Positions 36,076-47,639 of a stretch of DNA of 64,000 nt are shown here, piece by piece. The notes below the pieces were generated by a model. It worked only from the letters and a program-made list of their open reading frames with translations, made no database searches and was not told the origin of the DNA. Source of the DNA: Mytilus edulis (taxonomy: Eukaryota > Mollusca > Bivalvia > Mytilida > Mytilidae); NCBI RefSeq assembly GCF_963676685.1, contig NC_092355.1, positions 68,641,006 through 68,705,005 of the forward strand, written 5' to 3'. The stretch's first letter is position 1. Each line of letters begins with the position of its first letter. Made by a program: the position numbers and the translations under genes.

Positions 36076-37690
36076 ACGTCTGAATACCGCTAATGACCTC
36101 CTGAGTGCACTCAGGACATACAATGTGCACTCAGGATCCTTCATATTCATCGTATTTGCAGGATGGATGCATATATTTGGTACACGCTGCTTATCTAAGA
36201 GTTAAATTTTGGTAGAATTTGAAATCGAACTAAGATAGATTTGTTAATTCTTTTGAAAAAATGACACCAATTACTGAGCCGTGAATTATCCAACCAAGCA
36301 GGAAAGTCCCTGAATCGACAAAATTGATCGGATTATCTTATTTTTGTTTATGAATTGTGTTGTTAGTACTGGTCCGGGAACACAATTATCCCCCTTCAAT
36401 TTTCGTTGTCAATTTTCTTTCACAAATATAGTTCCCTTTAATTTCAGTATATTTTTTCTTAAATTTTTTTTTGCCTTTCCTTTGAATTTTTCTCAATTCA
36501 GAGTTTGAACTTTAAAAAAATGATTAAGTGTGTATTAATATAGTACATAATAGTATAGAATGTGAAAGCGATTCCTTTGATATAAAATTTGCAGCAATAT
36601 TCCAGTATAAAATGTCTGTCTATCTGTAGCTACATCCAACACTTAACATGTCATGATATAATGATATTCGTCACAGATATCTCTTGAGCCGCAGAAATGA
36701 CAAAGTCTGTCTTGAAAGGGGTTAGTTATTATAACTTTATGAAGTTAATCTCTTTTCATGCTTTTGGAGAGTTGTCTCATTGGCAATCAATACCACATCT
36801 CGATCTTTTTTTTATTTTTTTTTACATATATAAAGTTAGACTTCAATGCCCCCCCCCCCCCATTTTTCTTGAAACTCCTCGTAGATTTATAATAGATAGC
36901 TTACATATAACATATGTTTTGTTAACTAATAATAAAGATCTTATTTTAGTTTAAAAACTTTACGAATGCCCAGGAAAGATTAAGCGTGTTAGATTCGAAG
37001 TGATCAGACTACCGCTAGGCCATTTCAACTCAAAATATATAAAATATCGTTGCATCGGTAAAACTTTGAATCATTTTTGACAAAACTATTAGAATTTAAG
37101 ACTGCTCTGCTTTTACAATAACTGTTTACTTGTTATCATTTCAATGAATATCGAGTAATATTTGTCGATGGACGGTTGTTGAGTTAATGCACGGTATTGT
37201 GATTTTTTTCACAATTGAATTTATAGAACCTTTTGTTAAGATTCATTGTCATATGTATCAAATCAAAATAGCTTTCTATTACCAGTTCCTTGGCGTTGCA
37301 ACACCACTGCATGGTCATCCAATCAAAAAAGGAAAGTTATAAAATTTATTTTATTAATAATATAATCTTTTATTCGTAAGCAATACAACTTACAGAAAAC
37401 AATTATTACAAATATTCAATTACATCAGTGAAACATATTTACATTTAAACAATTAGTCAAATAATCATATAAGTATAGGTATACCATTATAACAGTACAG
37501 CAGAATAGGATCAAATGGATTTTTAGCATTAATGAATGAATTTAATTTCGTACCTTCTCAGTCAGAAATAAAAACTTCCCTTTAATTGGTTAGTTCCTTT
37601 ACATTATGAACAGATACTGGTGAGAACCCAACCACTTTAAAAGGGGGTCCCAACCGAGCATAAAAAAGGGGCGAGTTCCAACTGTATATA
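36076..37690. other. Intergenic, nothing supported
   Basis: AT-rich. A C-run lies at about 36848-36860 and a fragment of the ~120-bp dispersed family at 36765-36805. The end (37635-37725) belongs to the GGATCC-end dispersed repeat family. Confidence 0.4.
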
Positions 37691-37717
37691 TATGCCCCCT
37701 TTCAAATGCATTGATCG

Positions 37718-37945
37718 TCTAAAAAGTTTAAGATTCGACGGTTTTCTCCAACAATATGGTTTGATAAATTTCTTTCGAAGTTCATTATACTTTTCACATA
37801 CTAAAATAAAATGATATTCATCTTCAATTACTTGTTTATCACACCATATTACAAAATCTCGGATATCTCTCAATATTATAAAATCGACAAGTTTCTATAT
37901 TCAAACAGTGAACAGACTGATTTATGCGGTATTTACAAATAAATG
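37718..37945 (-). pseudogene. Dead 3' fragment of a LINE reverse transcriptase
   Basis: On the minus strand two frames joined by a frameshift near 37840 give the C-terminal end typical of LINE-type RT proteins. First comes an RINQSVHCLNIET-like stretch, then CDKQVIEDEYHFILVCEKYN followed by ELRKKF. The VIEDEYHF...C..Y..LR pattern is characteristic of that region. No catalytic RT or endonuclease domain remains. Downstream it runs into an unrelated dispersed repeat. Confidence 0.7.
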
Positions 37946-38037
37946 GTTTTATAAATATAATTTACAGCATGATCTAATACATCTATGCAACATACATTTA
38001 GGCGAGTCTTCAAAAAAATAGTTCATTTCACTATTAA

Positions 38038-38299
38038 GGCAGCAACCATTTGATTTTCTTGGGGGGGGGGGGGGGGGGGGGGGGTGATTTTTTTTCCAAA
38101 CATTTTTTTGGCGACAAATTTTTTTTCTTTCAATATTAGCATTACATATAGTGTCAGCTGAGGGTAAAACAAACATTTTTTTTCTCAGAGTCAAAAACAA
38201 ATTTTTTTTTTTCCAAAACTCAAAACAAACTTTTTTTTCCAAAAAAAAACATAGCCCCCCCCCCCCTTTCCACCCCCAGAAAATCAAATGGTTGCTGCC
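38038..38299. mobile_element. 262-bp MITE with TAA target duplication
   Basis: Terminal inverted repeats begin GGCAGCAACCATTTGATTTT and are flanked by TAA at 38035-38037 and 38300-38302. A GG start with a TAA/TTA duplication fits PIF/Harbinger-type MITEs. The interior is long G-, T- and C-runs with no coding capacity. Confidence 0.8.
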
Positions 38300-41200
38300 T
38301 AAAGCTACCGTTTAATCTATCTTTGAATTCAATAAAAAACAAGTTCACATTTTTTTTTAACCCTAATGTAACCGTATGTTAAAGCGTTGTCATCCGTATC
38401 AATAAATTGTTTATCAAAATTGAAGTGCATGAGTATTATTAACGTCTGGGATGAGTGTGAGATTTCTCTGTTGATGGGAATAAACAAAATTTAGCTGAAT
38501 TTGTATTATTCAAATTAATGAAAAGGCAAGCTAGTGTGTGTTTAAAATGATATTGTTGGAATGGATTTATAACATTAAAAATGTGTGTAACCGATTTTAG
38601 GTTGACTTGGACTGCGAATTTGAAAATAATTTATTTGTGAAATCACATTCTTTAAGATGACATATTTTGTAAGTACGTTAACCTTTTATTCTAATTATAG
38701 TATCTTTGAAATGCATTTTATAGCTGACTATGCGGTATGTGCTTTGCTCATTGTTGACGGCCGTACGGTGACATATAGTTGTTAATGTCTGTGTAATTTT
38801 GGTCTCTTGTGGACAGTTGTCTCATTCGCAATCATACCACATCTTCTCTTGTATATTTATATAGCTGTTACTTACAACTGTCATGTGTACATGTTCCAGG
38901 CTCGTGCCGCTGAAAGAGGTCCCTTTTCAAGTTTGAAAATAGGTGAATAGGTCGGGAAAACTATCAGAAATATATATGATAAAAAAAACAGTAAAGTTCC
39001 CACTACTTTTTTGGTAAACTTTCTTGCTATTCCCGAATGTGTTTTTGTGATTTATGCAATTTTATTCATGGACTAGCTAGCATAAAGAATTACATGTACT
39101 TTAAATGTATAAAATAAATTTTTTCTACAATGATATATAATTAGGAATGGAAATTAAAAGCCTAATTCAAAAACATAAAAAGGATTTTTTTATTTGTATC
39201 TTTAAATATCCTCGAAAATATCTGCGTTTGAAAGCTTCTTTTAATATAATTTACACGTATATCGAAATGTGTTCATACCAATTGTCCCGCTTAATACCGA
39301 ACCCGCGTAACCTTAAAAATTAAGACATTACACAATCAAAACATTACAATTTTGTTTATTACAGATATATTTTATCATATCCACGGTTGAATGCACAATA
39401 TCCCCACCAAGAGAACCGTCTACGGTTAGAGGTGGGACGACAGCCTAGATGTCGTGTGCAAAAATAATAATCACTTTGTACGGTTTCAGCTTGCGTATTG
39501 TAATTTTAAATAGTATAGATCGATTCGTGTTTTAAAATCAAACAAACGCTACTGCTTGCACTGATGATCAAAAATTACTTTTATATATATATATATAAAA
39601 ACAATGTATTTGTTACATGTTATTGGTATTAAATTGTATATTTTGAAGATCATATTCCGTAATGTTATGCCCTGAATTCTATTCGATGTCTATAAAGCAA
39701 ATAAAATCTATTTGTACTCGTAACAAGAAGGAGAAAAGATTGGGCTGCCTCTCTTCAATTTTGTCCAGTTACCAAAGTAAAATCAAAATTAAATTCTCCG
39801 ACAATGCACATGTTGATATATTGTATATGTCATTCCAACACTTACACTTGTTCTTTTATTTGTGTGGCAAATTTAATGACCATTTTAATTCAAAGCTTGG
39901 ATTTGCATCCTTCATTCTCCAGTACGTTTGAATTTCTACATACATCCAGTCAGTAATTAAAGTTGTGTGTTAAACGTCAATACGAAAGCAAACAATCCAT
40001 AGTAAAAAAAGATATTTAGAGGGCACATATGTATCTTTCGTCTGACAGCACGTATACACCACAGTTATCGTAAATTATATAAACATATAAAAAAAAATCG
40101 GTTTTTTTTGTTTTTTTTAAGACAAAAAAGAGAAAAGAACTGATAAGTGCGGGTAATCCATGCGCCTTGCCTCCTTCATGTTTCGATATCTTTAAAATTA
40201 ATTATTCTTTTATCTATTATAACACGTGAAAACTACACCGGTGAGTTCCATACATGTCATAAACTTACAGCTGGTCCTGAACATGCATGAAGTATTTGCC
40301 ACTGGACTTTAAACAACAATCAATCACACTACAACTTATAGTATATATAGTTGTGAAATACAAAATGTATATTATAATGATACATTTAGATGAATAAATA
40401 GAATACAAATACACACTACTTTATATAACTGACACAATTTAAAGGAATACTCTCTAAACTATATAGAGAAGCGAAACGTTTCTTTTGAATACTAAACAAA
40501 CTTCCTAACAGTACATGTTTTTTTAATGGTTTTACATGCGGCGCTCAAATATTTTGCATGGTCTTTTGGTATATGATATTGTAAGAACCTTTAACGTTTA
40601 ATAGATTCACATTCGTTACTTTGCTCAATATAAAAAAAAACATAAGCATTAATTTATATTAAAAACTGAAGGTCAGACATCACTAATACGTGTTCATTCA
40701 TTCTTTATTAAAGTTTAGACCTTTTTATCAAGAATGATGATGAGAGTGATTGTAAAATATAATAGGCATGTACTTTCTTACGTTATGGATCATTGATTTT
40801 GTTACATGTTGACCCGGTTGATTACTAGCACGTGCCATTGAACTCGACCGTTTTAACTAAAACAGATTTTATTTCAAATCAACGCCATATATATATATAT
40901 ATACAAAGTATATACAAAGTACTATATACATATTATATGGATAAGAAAATAAATATTATAAGGATATATTGTTTGAATGAAAATTTTTATACGGTGATAT
41001 TTTAACACCGTCCCGACAGAGACTGAATGCAGTATATGATCAGGTTTCGGGATCCGGGAAGTCTTTTTTCGAATTTCCGAATGTCGGGAATATTTTTTTC
41101 CAACTTTAATAGAGTAACTCGCACGAAAAAAAAATAAACATACCAAAAAAGCAACAGCTTCAACGGTAAACTAGGACATATATCAACAGAAAACGAATTA

Positions 41201-41700
41201 AAGAAACTGTCATGCATAAAACAAAAATATGCATGACTGTGTTAATTTGCCTCCGCTGCATTTCTGTGGATTGTCTCATTGGCAATCATACCACATCTCC
41301 TTAACTTTTTTAGGTTACGTTTAGGATTTTCCGTTACTAATCTTCAAATACAAAAAAACATTTTTACCGGTGTTCACAACATTTCAAGGTTAAATTTATG
41401 GCATACATTCTGGTGTGTATACAATTAACGTACGTCCTTGCATTTAACTATCAATATATATTTATATAAACTAACATTTATTAAAAAATAAACAACATAT
41501 ATATATAGAAGAATAATTTATTAGTTTTTAACAAAACAAGAAAAGAAATAAAGAATTAACACAAGATTTAATCTTTTTTTTTTTAATTAATCAAAATATA
41601 CTTCAAATTCTAATAATAAAATACATATATACATGTATTAATCTAAAATGCATTATCGAGTAGAAGGGGCGCAACTCGTGGTATCAAACCGGTATACTGA
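38300..41700. other. Intergenic, AT-rich
   Basis: An inverted copy of the ~120-bp dispersed repeat lies at 38740-38850, a fragment at 41265-41310, and (TA)n stretches at about 39580 and 40890. No gene seen; the 89-aa frame at 39662-39931 has no recognisable content. Confidence 0.4.
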
Positions 41701-41705
41701 ACGGA

Positions 41706-42780
41706 TCAAAACAGGGTCTGAAAATTTTGAACGTTCTTTTGTATCCATGGTCTGTTTTGGTCTGACACGGTCTTAACGGGTCTAAACAACCCGCTAGACG
41801 ATTCAGTCTTTTCCGTCTTGACACGCCTTAACGAACTGATTTACCTGATGAGGCTATCGATCTGAACGGCGACTTAACTATCTGAAATATCTTGACGATT
41901 TTTTCTAGCGGTAAATCCAGTCAATCAAGATGTGATCAGACCAAAATGACCGTTTCAGACTGAAATCGTGCTACTAGTGTATCGTAGTGGCTACTTAGCA
42001 GTCAGAGCTCAGACATAAACAGGTCGATTTCTGTATTTGACTTAAAGAAGTCAAAATATGTATTTATTATAAAATTTGTTTTCAATTTTAGACTTATCTA
42101 TTAGGTCTATTTCTGTTGATGAAAAAACTTAATTTTAATTGGTGGCCAAAGTACACCACCTATGACAGCACTGTCTGAGTGTTCACAAGGACTTGAGCTA
42201 TCTATATTTAATTATCTTATCTAATTGAACATCCTTACTAAACACAGATGTTTTACCTCATTAAGTGTGGTTCCAGGTGGTTGCATTGTAAGGTTAATTA
42301 ACATTATCTACGATTTTTTAGACTCTCATTCATATTTTTCTTTAGAAGACAAAGCATTGTCTTTAAATGGAGTCATTATTTGATTTAGATGCATGACCTT
42401 TTTATAAATATGTGTGGGTCTTGAAGTTAACCAATTTTGGTAACTTATCGACTTGTAGGAGTCGACATTTGCAACTTTTTCATTCTTGTCAATTATTTCT
42501 TGCTTAACAATATTTGACTTATTAAAGTCGTATTTTGTCTTGCTTTAAAGGGAGACAAATCCTAAAACTTACAAATGTAGACCTCTATGAGTCGAAAGCA
42601 GATTCAGACTTATTTATGTCTGAGCTCTGACTGCTTAGGGATACGCAGATTTATGACTATTGAACGTGTAGCTAGCCTAGCTGCAACATAGATATTGATA
42701 GTAGCTAGGCTAGCTACTCGTTCAGTAGACAAAAATCTATTTAGCACTACGTAGCCGCTACGATATTGAATGCAACCCTG
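41706..42780 (-). repeat. Dispersed repeat, copy B of an inverted pair, with nested MITE
   Basis: 41706-41985 is the reverse complement of 25082-25385. The matching end GATATTGAATGCAACCC is displaced to 42761-42778 by the nested MITE at 41998-42634 and by a hairpin segment (GCTAGCCTAGCT / AGCTAGGCTAGC) at about 42668-42717. Confidence 0.7.
41998..42634. mobile_element. 637-bp MITE with TTA target duplication
   Basis: Perfect 22-bp terminal inverted repeats starting GCAGTCAGAGCTCAGACATA (41998-42019 and 42613-42634), flanked by TTA at 41995-41997 and 42635-42637. This fits a PIF/Harbinger-type non-autonomous element. Inside are several tiny hairpins of the form GACTT-loop-AAGTC. Confidence 0.8.
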
Positions 42781-43460
42781 CTGTACAGTTACATGTTTTA
42801 AAAATAGAACACATAACTCAGGGTGGCCAGGTATCATCTATTGATCGCAATATCTCATAATTCCAATATCGTTTTCTCAGTACAGGGGGTATTGTACATT
42901 GCTTCTGTCGAGATTTCAATTAAAGGTATTGGTTATTATGTATTGGTCTTGTCGGACAACTGTTGAACACGAAACAATACAACAAAATATATATTTCAAA
43001 ACATTTTAAAACGGGCACCTGATTTACTTCGTCAGTTTCAAAGCAAAAATCGGTAGATGAATGGGATACTAATGAGGCTGAAAATTCATCCAAAACAAAT
43101 GTAAAAACGATCGGGAAAAGCGGAAAAGAACATATCTAGTGACATGAACAGAAAGATTCCTCTAGGTAAGGTCGGCTGTGGCGCTGGGATGAAAATCCGA
43201 GACCATGTTCTACGAATATTGCCAGTGTTTCCCCGAGCACGTCAATAAAAGCCCTTGTATGTGTGGACAACAAATATAACAATTAAACCACTTGTTTCAC
43301 ACGATAAAACCAATGAACATGTTTTCTCTGCCAGAAAATATTTAATGACCCATAGTACTACAACGGATAAAAATATACTAGTTTAATACAGTGTATAATG
43401 TCCCCTTAAAAACATGACACCCACCCTGTATTATGCAGCAAACTTTGATTTGTAAGGCAC
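42781..43460. other. Intergenic, nothing recognised
   Basis: AT-rich, without arrays or credible ORFs. Confidence 0.4.
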
Positions 43461-43463
43461 ACA

Positions 43464-44600
43464 TGGGCTAGCAGGTCGGTTTTGATGGGCTAGCAGTTCT
43501 TCAAACAGGGCTAATAAAATCCTGCTGCCAATAAGTCCTGGGTATGATTAACAATGATACAATTATTCCTAGACCATAGGACAAAGATATAAACAATTAC
43601 AGGTCGTTCAACAGCCTTTAACAATGAGCAAAACCCATACAATATAATAATTAGGAGATGTGGTATGATTAACAATGAAGCAATTAATCATAGACCATAG
43701 GACAAAGAAATAAACAATTACAGGTCGTTCAACAGCCTTCCACAATGAGCAAAACCCATACCATATAATCATCTATAAAAAGCCTTGCTATGATAAAATG
43801 TGAAACATTTCAAAAGAAAAACGAATAGCCTACTACAACAATGAAGGAAACACAAATATGGTACACAGCTTCTAACTACAGCCACTACGTTATATAGGTC
43901 CTGTCTGTGGAAAGAGTCACACCCTGTATGTAGAATAAACAGCTTCTAACTACAGCCACTACGTTATATAGGTCCTGTCTGTGGCAAGAGTCACACCCTG
44001 TATGTAGAATACACAGCTTCTAACTACAGCCACTACGTTATATAGGTCCTGTCTGTGGCAAGAGTCACACCCTGTATGTAGAATACACAGCTTCTAACTA
44101 CAGCCACTACGTTATATAGGTCCTGTCTGTGGAAAGAGTCACACCCTGTATGTAGAATACACAGCTTTTAACTAAAGCCACTACGTTATATAGGTCCTGT
44201 CTGTGGAAAGAGTCACACCCTGTATGTAGAATACACAGCTTCTAACTACAGCCACTACGTTATATAGGTCCTGTCTGTGGAAAGAGTCACACCCTGTATG
44301 TAGAATACACAACTTCTAACTACAGCCACTACGTTATATAGGTCCTGTCTGTGGAAAGAGTCACACCCTGTATGTAGAATACACAACTTCTAACTACAGC
44401 CACTACGTTATATAGGTCCTGTCTGTGGAAAGAGTCACACCCTGTATGTAGAATACACAGCTTCTAAATACAGCCACTTTGTTATAGGTCCTGTCTTTCA
44501 ACAGGCACATACAGAATAAAAAATGATTGAATTTAATGTGACTGATCTAGTTGATTATAGACAGTGTTTCGAGAAGCTGCAATATGATATTTAATATTGT
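43464..44600 (+). repeat. 74-bp tandem array with flanks, copy B
   Basis: An inverted fragment of the 170-bp MITE (43464-43540) is followed by two ~120-bp dispersed units, then the leader (AACAATGAAGGAAACACA), about eight and a half 74-bp units (43858-44500) and the tail (CAGGCACATACAGAATAAAA). This is the same order of leader, array and tail as 23090-24060. Confidence 0.9.
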
Positions 44601-44692
44601 TCTTTATGTGTGTCTTAATGCTGGTAAATAAATCTTTTGACATTCTTAGACCTGGGAAAGTGCAATAGATGTTCTGGTGTTTTATGGAAAAA

Positions 44693-44887
44693 GTCACACC
44701 CTGCTTGTAGAATACATTTGTACCTCATTCAGTCACACCCTGCTTGTAGAATACATTTGTACCTCATTCAGTCACACCCTGCTTGCAGATTACATTTGTA
44801 CCTCATTCAGTCACACCCTGCTTGAAGAATACATTTGTACCTCATTCAGTCACACCCTGCTTGTAGAATACATTTGTACCTCATTCA
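44693..44887. repeat. 39-bp tandem array, five copies
   Basis: Unit GTCACACCCTGCTTGTAGAA + TACATTTGTACCTCATTCA, exactly 5 x 39 bp. Its first half resembles part of the neighbouring 74-bp unit (GTCACACCCTGTATGTAGAA), so it may derive from it. Confidence 0.95.
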
Positions 44888-45148
44888 GGTATGTGATTAG
44901 ATCTTCAAGGTTTTGAGTTCAGTTCATTATTAAACTTTAAATAGTGCAGAAAAGTTGAGATAAATTACTGTTTCAATGCTATTATATATTATTTGAATGA
45001 AATAAGAAGATGAAAATATTAGGTCAGTATTTTACCACCCATAGTGATCATGTTTTTTTTCAATTGGCAATAACACAAATACCTCAATTAAAACTCAACA
45101 GTACGGTATATATTAAATATAACTTTTCTTTTCTATTTTTAGGCTATA

Positions 45149-45166
45149 ATGGAAAGTTGGAATGAG
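45149..45166 (+). CDS. Ankyrin gene, first coding exon
   Basis: Exon 45143-45166 follows a strong pyrimidine tract and AG (45141-45142) and ends before GTAAGA. It holds six codons, MESWNE, starting at the ATG at 45149, and joins in phase 0 to the capping-repeat exon at 47459. The frame is also open for the two codons before the ATG, so translation could start upstream, but a first-exon ATG is the simplest reading. Confidence 0.6.
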
Positions 45167-47232
45167 GTAAGATTTACTTAATAGTCTCCTTGTCATTTGT
45201 AGTTTTGTTCCCCATTAGTGTACAATTAGATACAAGTATGTGATAACTTGAGATAAAAACTAGTAGAATTCTAAGTGAACTACCAAACTACTTATTCCAA
45301 AAACAAAAAAAATACAAAACTGGGACAAAGCAAGGTGCAAGGTGAATAAAAGATTCTAAAAGTAAGTGGTGGGAGATAGTGTATTATTTATGTAGTACCT
45401 TCAGAATCCTTGTTTATTTGTAACTCTAAGTAGGTCTGTAGAGTTATTTGAAAAAAATATTGGGACAATTTTTCTACATAAAAATAAAATAAAATACAGA
45501 AGTTATCTCCCCTTGCCATTGTTAAGTTCAAGTGAGTTGAATAAGACCAATCTATTTTATGGTATAAAGAGCCGACTGATACAACACACTTTTTTTCTTG
45601 TTAGGTTACATTCTCATTGCTTTATTATATCCCACATCTACATTTATTCAGTCTACATACATTTATATATGTATCTCTTTAAGTAAATAGAGAGATTTCT
45701 ACTATCTGATATGAAAAAGGATGAGAAAGTACCTAGGGGCAATTAAAGGACTAAGTGAATGAAACACAACTACATGTCTTCAAAAGGCAATTAAAGGAAT
45801 TAGTGAATGAAAAACACAACTACATGTCTTAAAAAGGACAAAAGTAGGGGCAACTAAAGGACTAAGTGTATAACATATCTTTAAAAGGACAAAGGTCAAA
45901 GTCCAGAAAATACTACAAGAAAGAAAATTCAAGGATATGCCAAATCTAGTCCATGATTTTATATAAAAAAAAAAATTTTGAAGGTTAACAATTTTGTGGA
46001 GCCTGCGACTTTAGTCATAGGGGTAGTGATCCGATGGCGGCTAACGTCTTAAAAGCTTTATATTTTAGAAGGTTGAAGAACTGGATGCTTCATACTTTGT
46101 TACAGATGCCTCATGTTATGAAGTTTCCATCAGTCACATGTCCAATGTCCTCGACCTCATTTCCATGGTTCAGTGACTACTTGAAAAAAATATTTTTTGT
46201 AATGTTAAATTCTCTCTTATTATAAGTATTATGATTACTATATTTGGTATGTGTGTACCTTGCAAGGTCTTCATGCCCGTTAGACAGTTTTCACTTGACC
46301 TCGACCTTATTTCATGAATCAGTGAACAAGGTTAAGTTTTGGTGGTCAGGTCCATATCTCAGATACTATAAGCAATAGATCAAGTATATTCAGTGTATGG
46401 AATGATGGAAGGACCGTCAAGTGTATATGTCCAACTGGCAGGTGTCATCTGACCTTGAACTCATTTGATGGTTCAGTGGTTACAGTAAGGTTTGTGTGTG
46501 TTGGTCTGTTTTTCTTATACTGTATGCAATAGGTCTACCATATTTGGTGTATGGAATGATTGTAAGGTGTACATGTCTAGCTGGCAGGTGTCATCTGACC
46601 ATGACCGCATGTTCATGGTTCAGTGGTCAAAGTTCAGTTTTTGAGTTTTGGTCTTTTTATTTAATACTTTATGCAATATGTCATGTATGTCAACTATATT
46701 TGTTGTATGGAAATATTTTATGATGTATATGTCAATCGCACAGGTTTTATTTGACCTTGACCTCATTTTCACAGTTCATTGCTCAGTGTTAAGTTTTTGT
46801 GTTTCGGTCTGGTTTTCTTAAACTATAACCAATAGGTCAACTATATCTGTTGTTTGGAAGAATTGTTAGCTGTACATGCCTTGACCTCATTTTCATGGTT
46901 CATTGGTCAATGTTTAGTTTTCTTGGTTAATGTTAAGTTTATGAGACAGTTTGTGATAAAGCTTTTTATTTAGGACTATCAACATAATATCAATGATTAG
47001 TAAAGAAGGCGAGACATTTCAGCGTGTGCACTCTTGGTGTTTTTCTTGATAATATAAAATGCATAAATCCCAACAATTTTATGCTATTAAAAGAATTCCT
47101 CTCTGTCTGTTATTTGAAGAAGGATACTACTGATTTATGTAGTCATTGCTAAACAGAAGAATACATAATTATTACCTAATTTAACAGTAAGGACATTCAT
47201 TACAATATATTTTTATTACAGTTTACTTACAG
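45167..47232 (+). other. Intron 1 of the ankyrin gene, first part
   Basis: Holds short repeats around 45740-45900 (ACAACTACATGTCTT with AAAGGA words) and a tandem dispersed repeat at 46100-46980 (listed separately). No further exon seen. Confidence 0.5.
46100..46980 (+). repeat. Dispersed repeat with ~165-bp tandem units
   Basis: Five diverged units carrying TGACCTTGACCTCATTTTCA and GGTTCAGTGGTCAA-like words followed by GTATGGAATGATTGTAAGGT. Fragments of the same family lie at 29295-29860. Confidence 0.75.
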
Positions 47233-47316
47233 AAACTTACTACAGCTGCTTGAAATAGAGATATAGAAGCCCTAAAATTATGTCTACAGAATGGTGCAGA
47301 CATTGATTATCAAGAT
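47233..47316 (+). pseudogene. Dead copy 1 of the ankyrin capping exon
   Basis: A near copy of exon 47459-47542 with its own AG acceptor. It has TGA in place of the seventh codon (TACAGCTGCTTGA) and a lost donor (GAT|TAAATG instead of GAT|GTAAGT). It lies 113 bp before the next copy. Confidence 0.85.
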
Positions 47317-47345
47317 TAAATGTAATTTATATGTTATACTTACAG

Positions 47346-47429
47346 AAACGTACTACAGCTGCTTGGAAGGAAGATATAGAAGCCTTAAAATTATGTCTAC
47401 AGAATGGTGCAGGCATTGATTATCAAGAT
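47346..47429 (+). pseudogene. Dead copy 2 of the ankyrin capping exon
   Basis: Second 113-bp unit. The frame stays open across 28 codons, but the donor is lost in the same way as in copy 1, so reading on meets TAA at once. It could only be used as a truncated terminal exon. Confidence 0.8.
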
Positions 47430-47458
47430 TAAATGTAATTTCTATGTTTTACTTACAG

Positions 47459-47542
47459 AAACTTACTACAGCTGCTAGAGATGGAGATATAGAAGCCTTA
47501 AAATTATGTCTACAGAATGGTGCAGACATCGATTGTCGAGAT
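47459..47542 (+). CDS. Ankyrin gene, N-terminal repeat exon
   Basis: 84 bp, 28 codons, phase 0 at both ends: KLTTAARDGDIEALKLCLQN then GADIDCRD. It matches the helix-turn-helix and loop of an ankyrin repeat (A-A-R-x-G-D...L-x-x-G-A-D-I) and serves as the first, capping-type repeat. Acceptor CTTACAG, donor GTAAGT. It is the third and only intact member of a 113-bp triplication. Confidence 0.88.
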
Positions 47543-47639
47543 GTAAGTAAAATAGTCACATTCAAAACTACCTTATTTTAATAATTCATAGAAAAATCAT
47601 TTGAAGATACAGCCTTTTATGGTACATGAACAAAAAAAA

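Noticed and set aside
35810-36205. 131-codon plus-strand frame
   Set aside because: It runs through the palindromic end of a MITE into a dispersed repeat; no domain.
39662-39931. 89-codon plus-strand frame
   Set aside because: AT-rich background frame with no motif, promoter or splice support.
9585-45142. tRNA, rRNA or other structural RNA genes
   Set aside because: I looked for conserved tRNA arm sequences and rRNA cores on both strands and saw none; a covariance search would be needed to exclude diverged copies.
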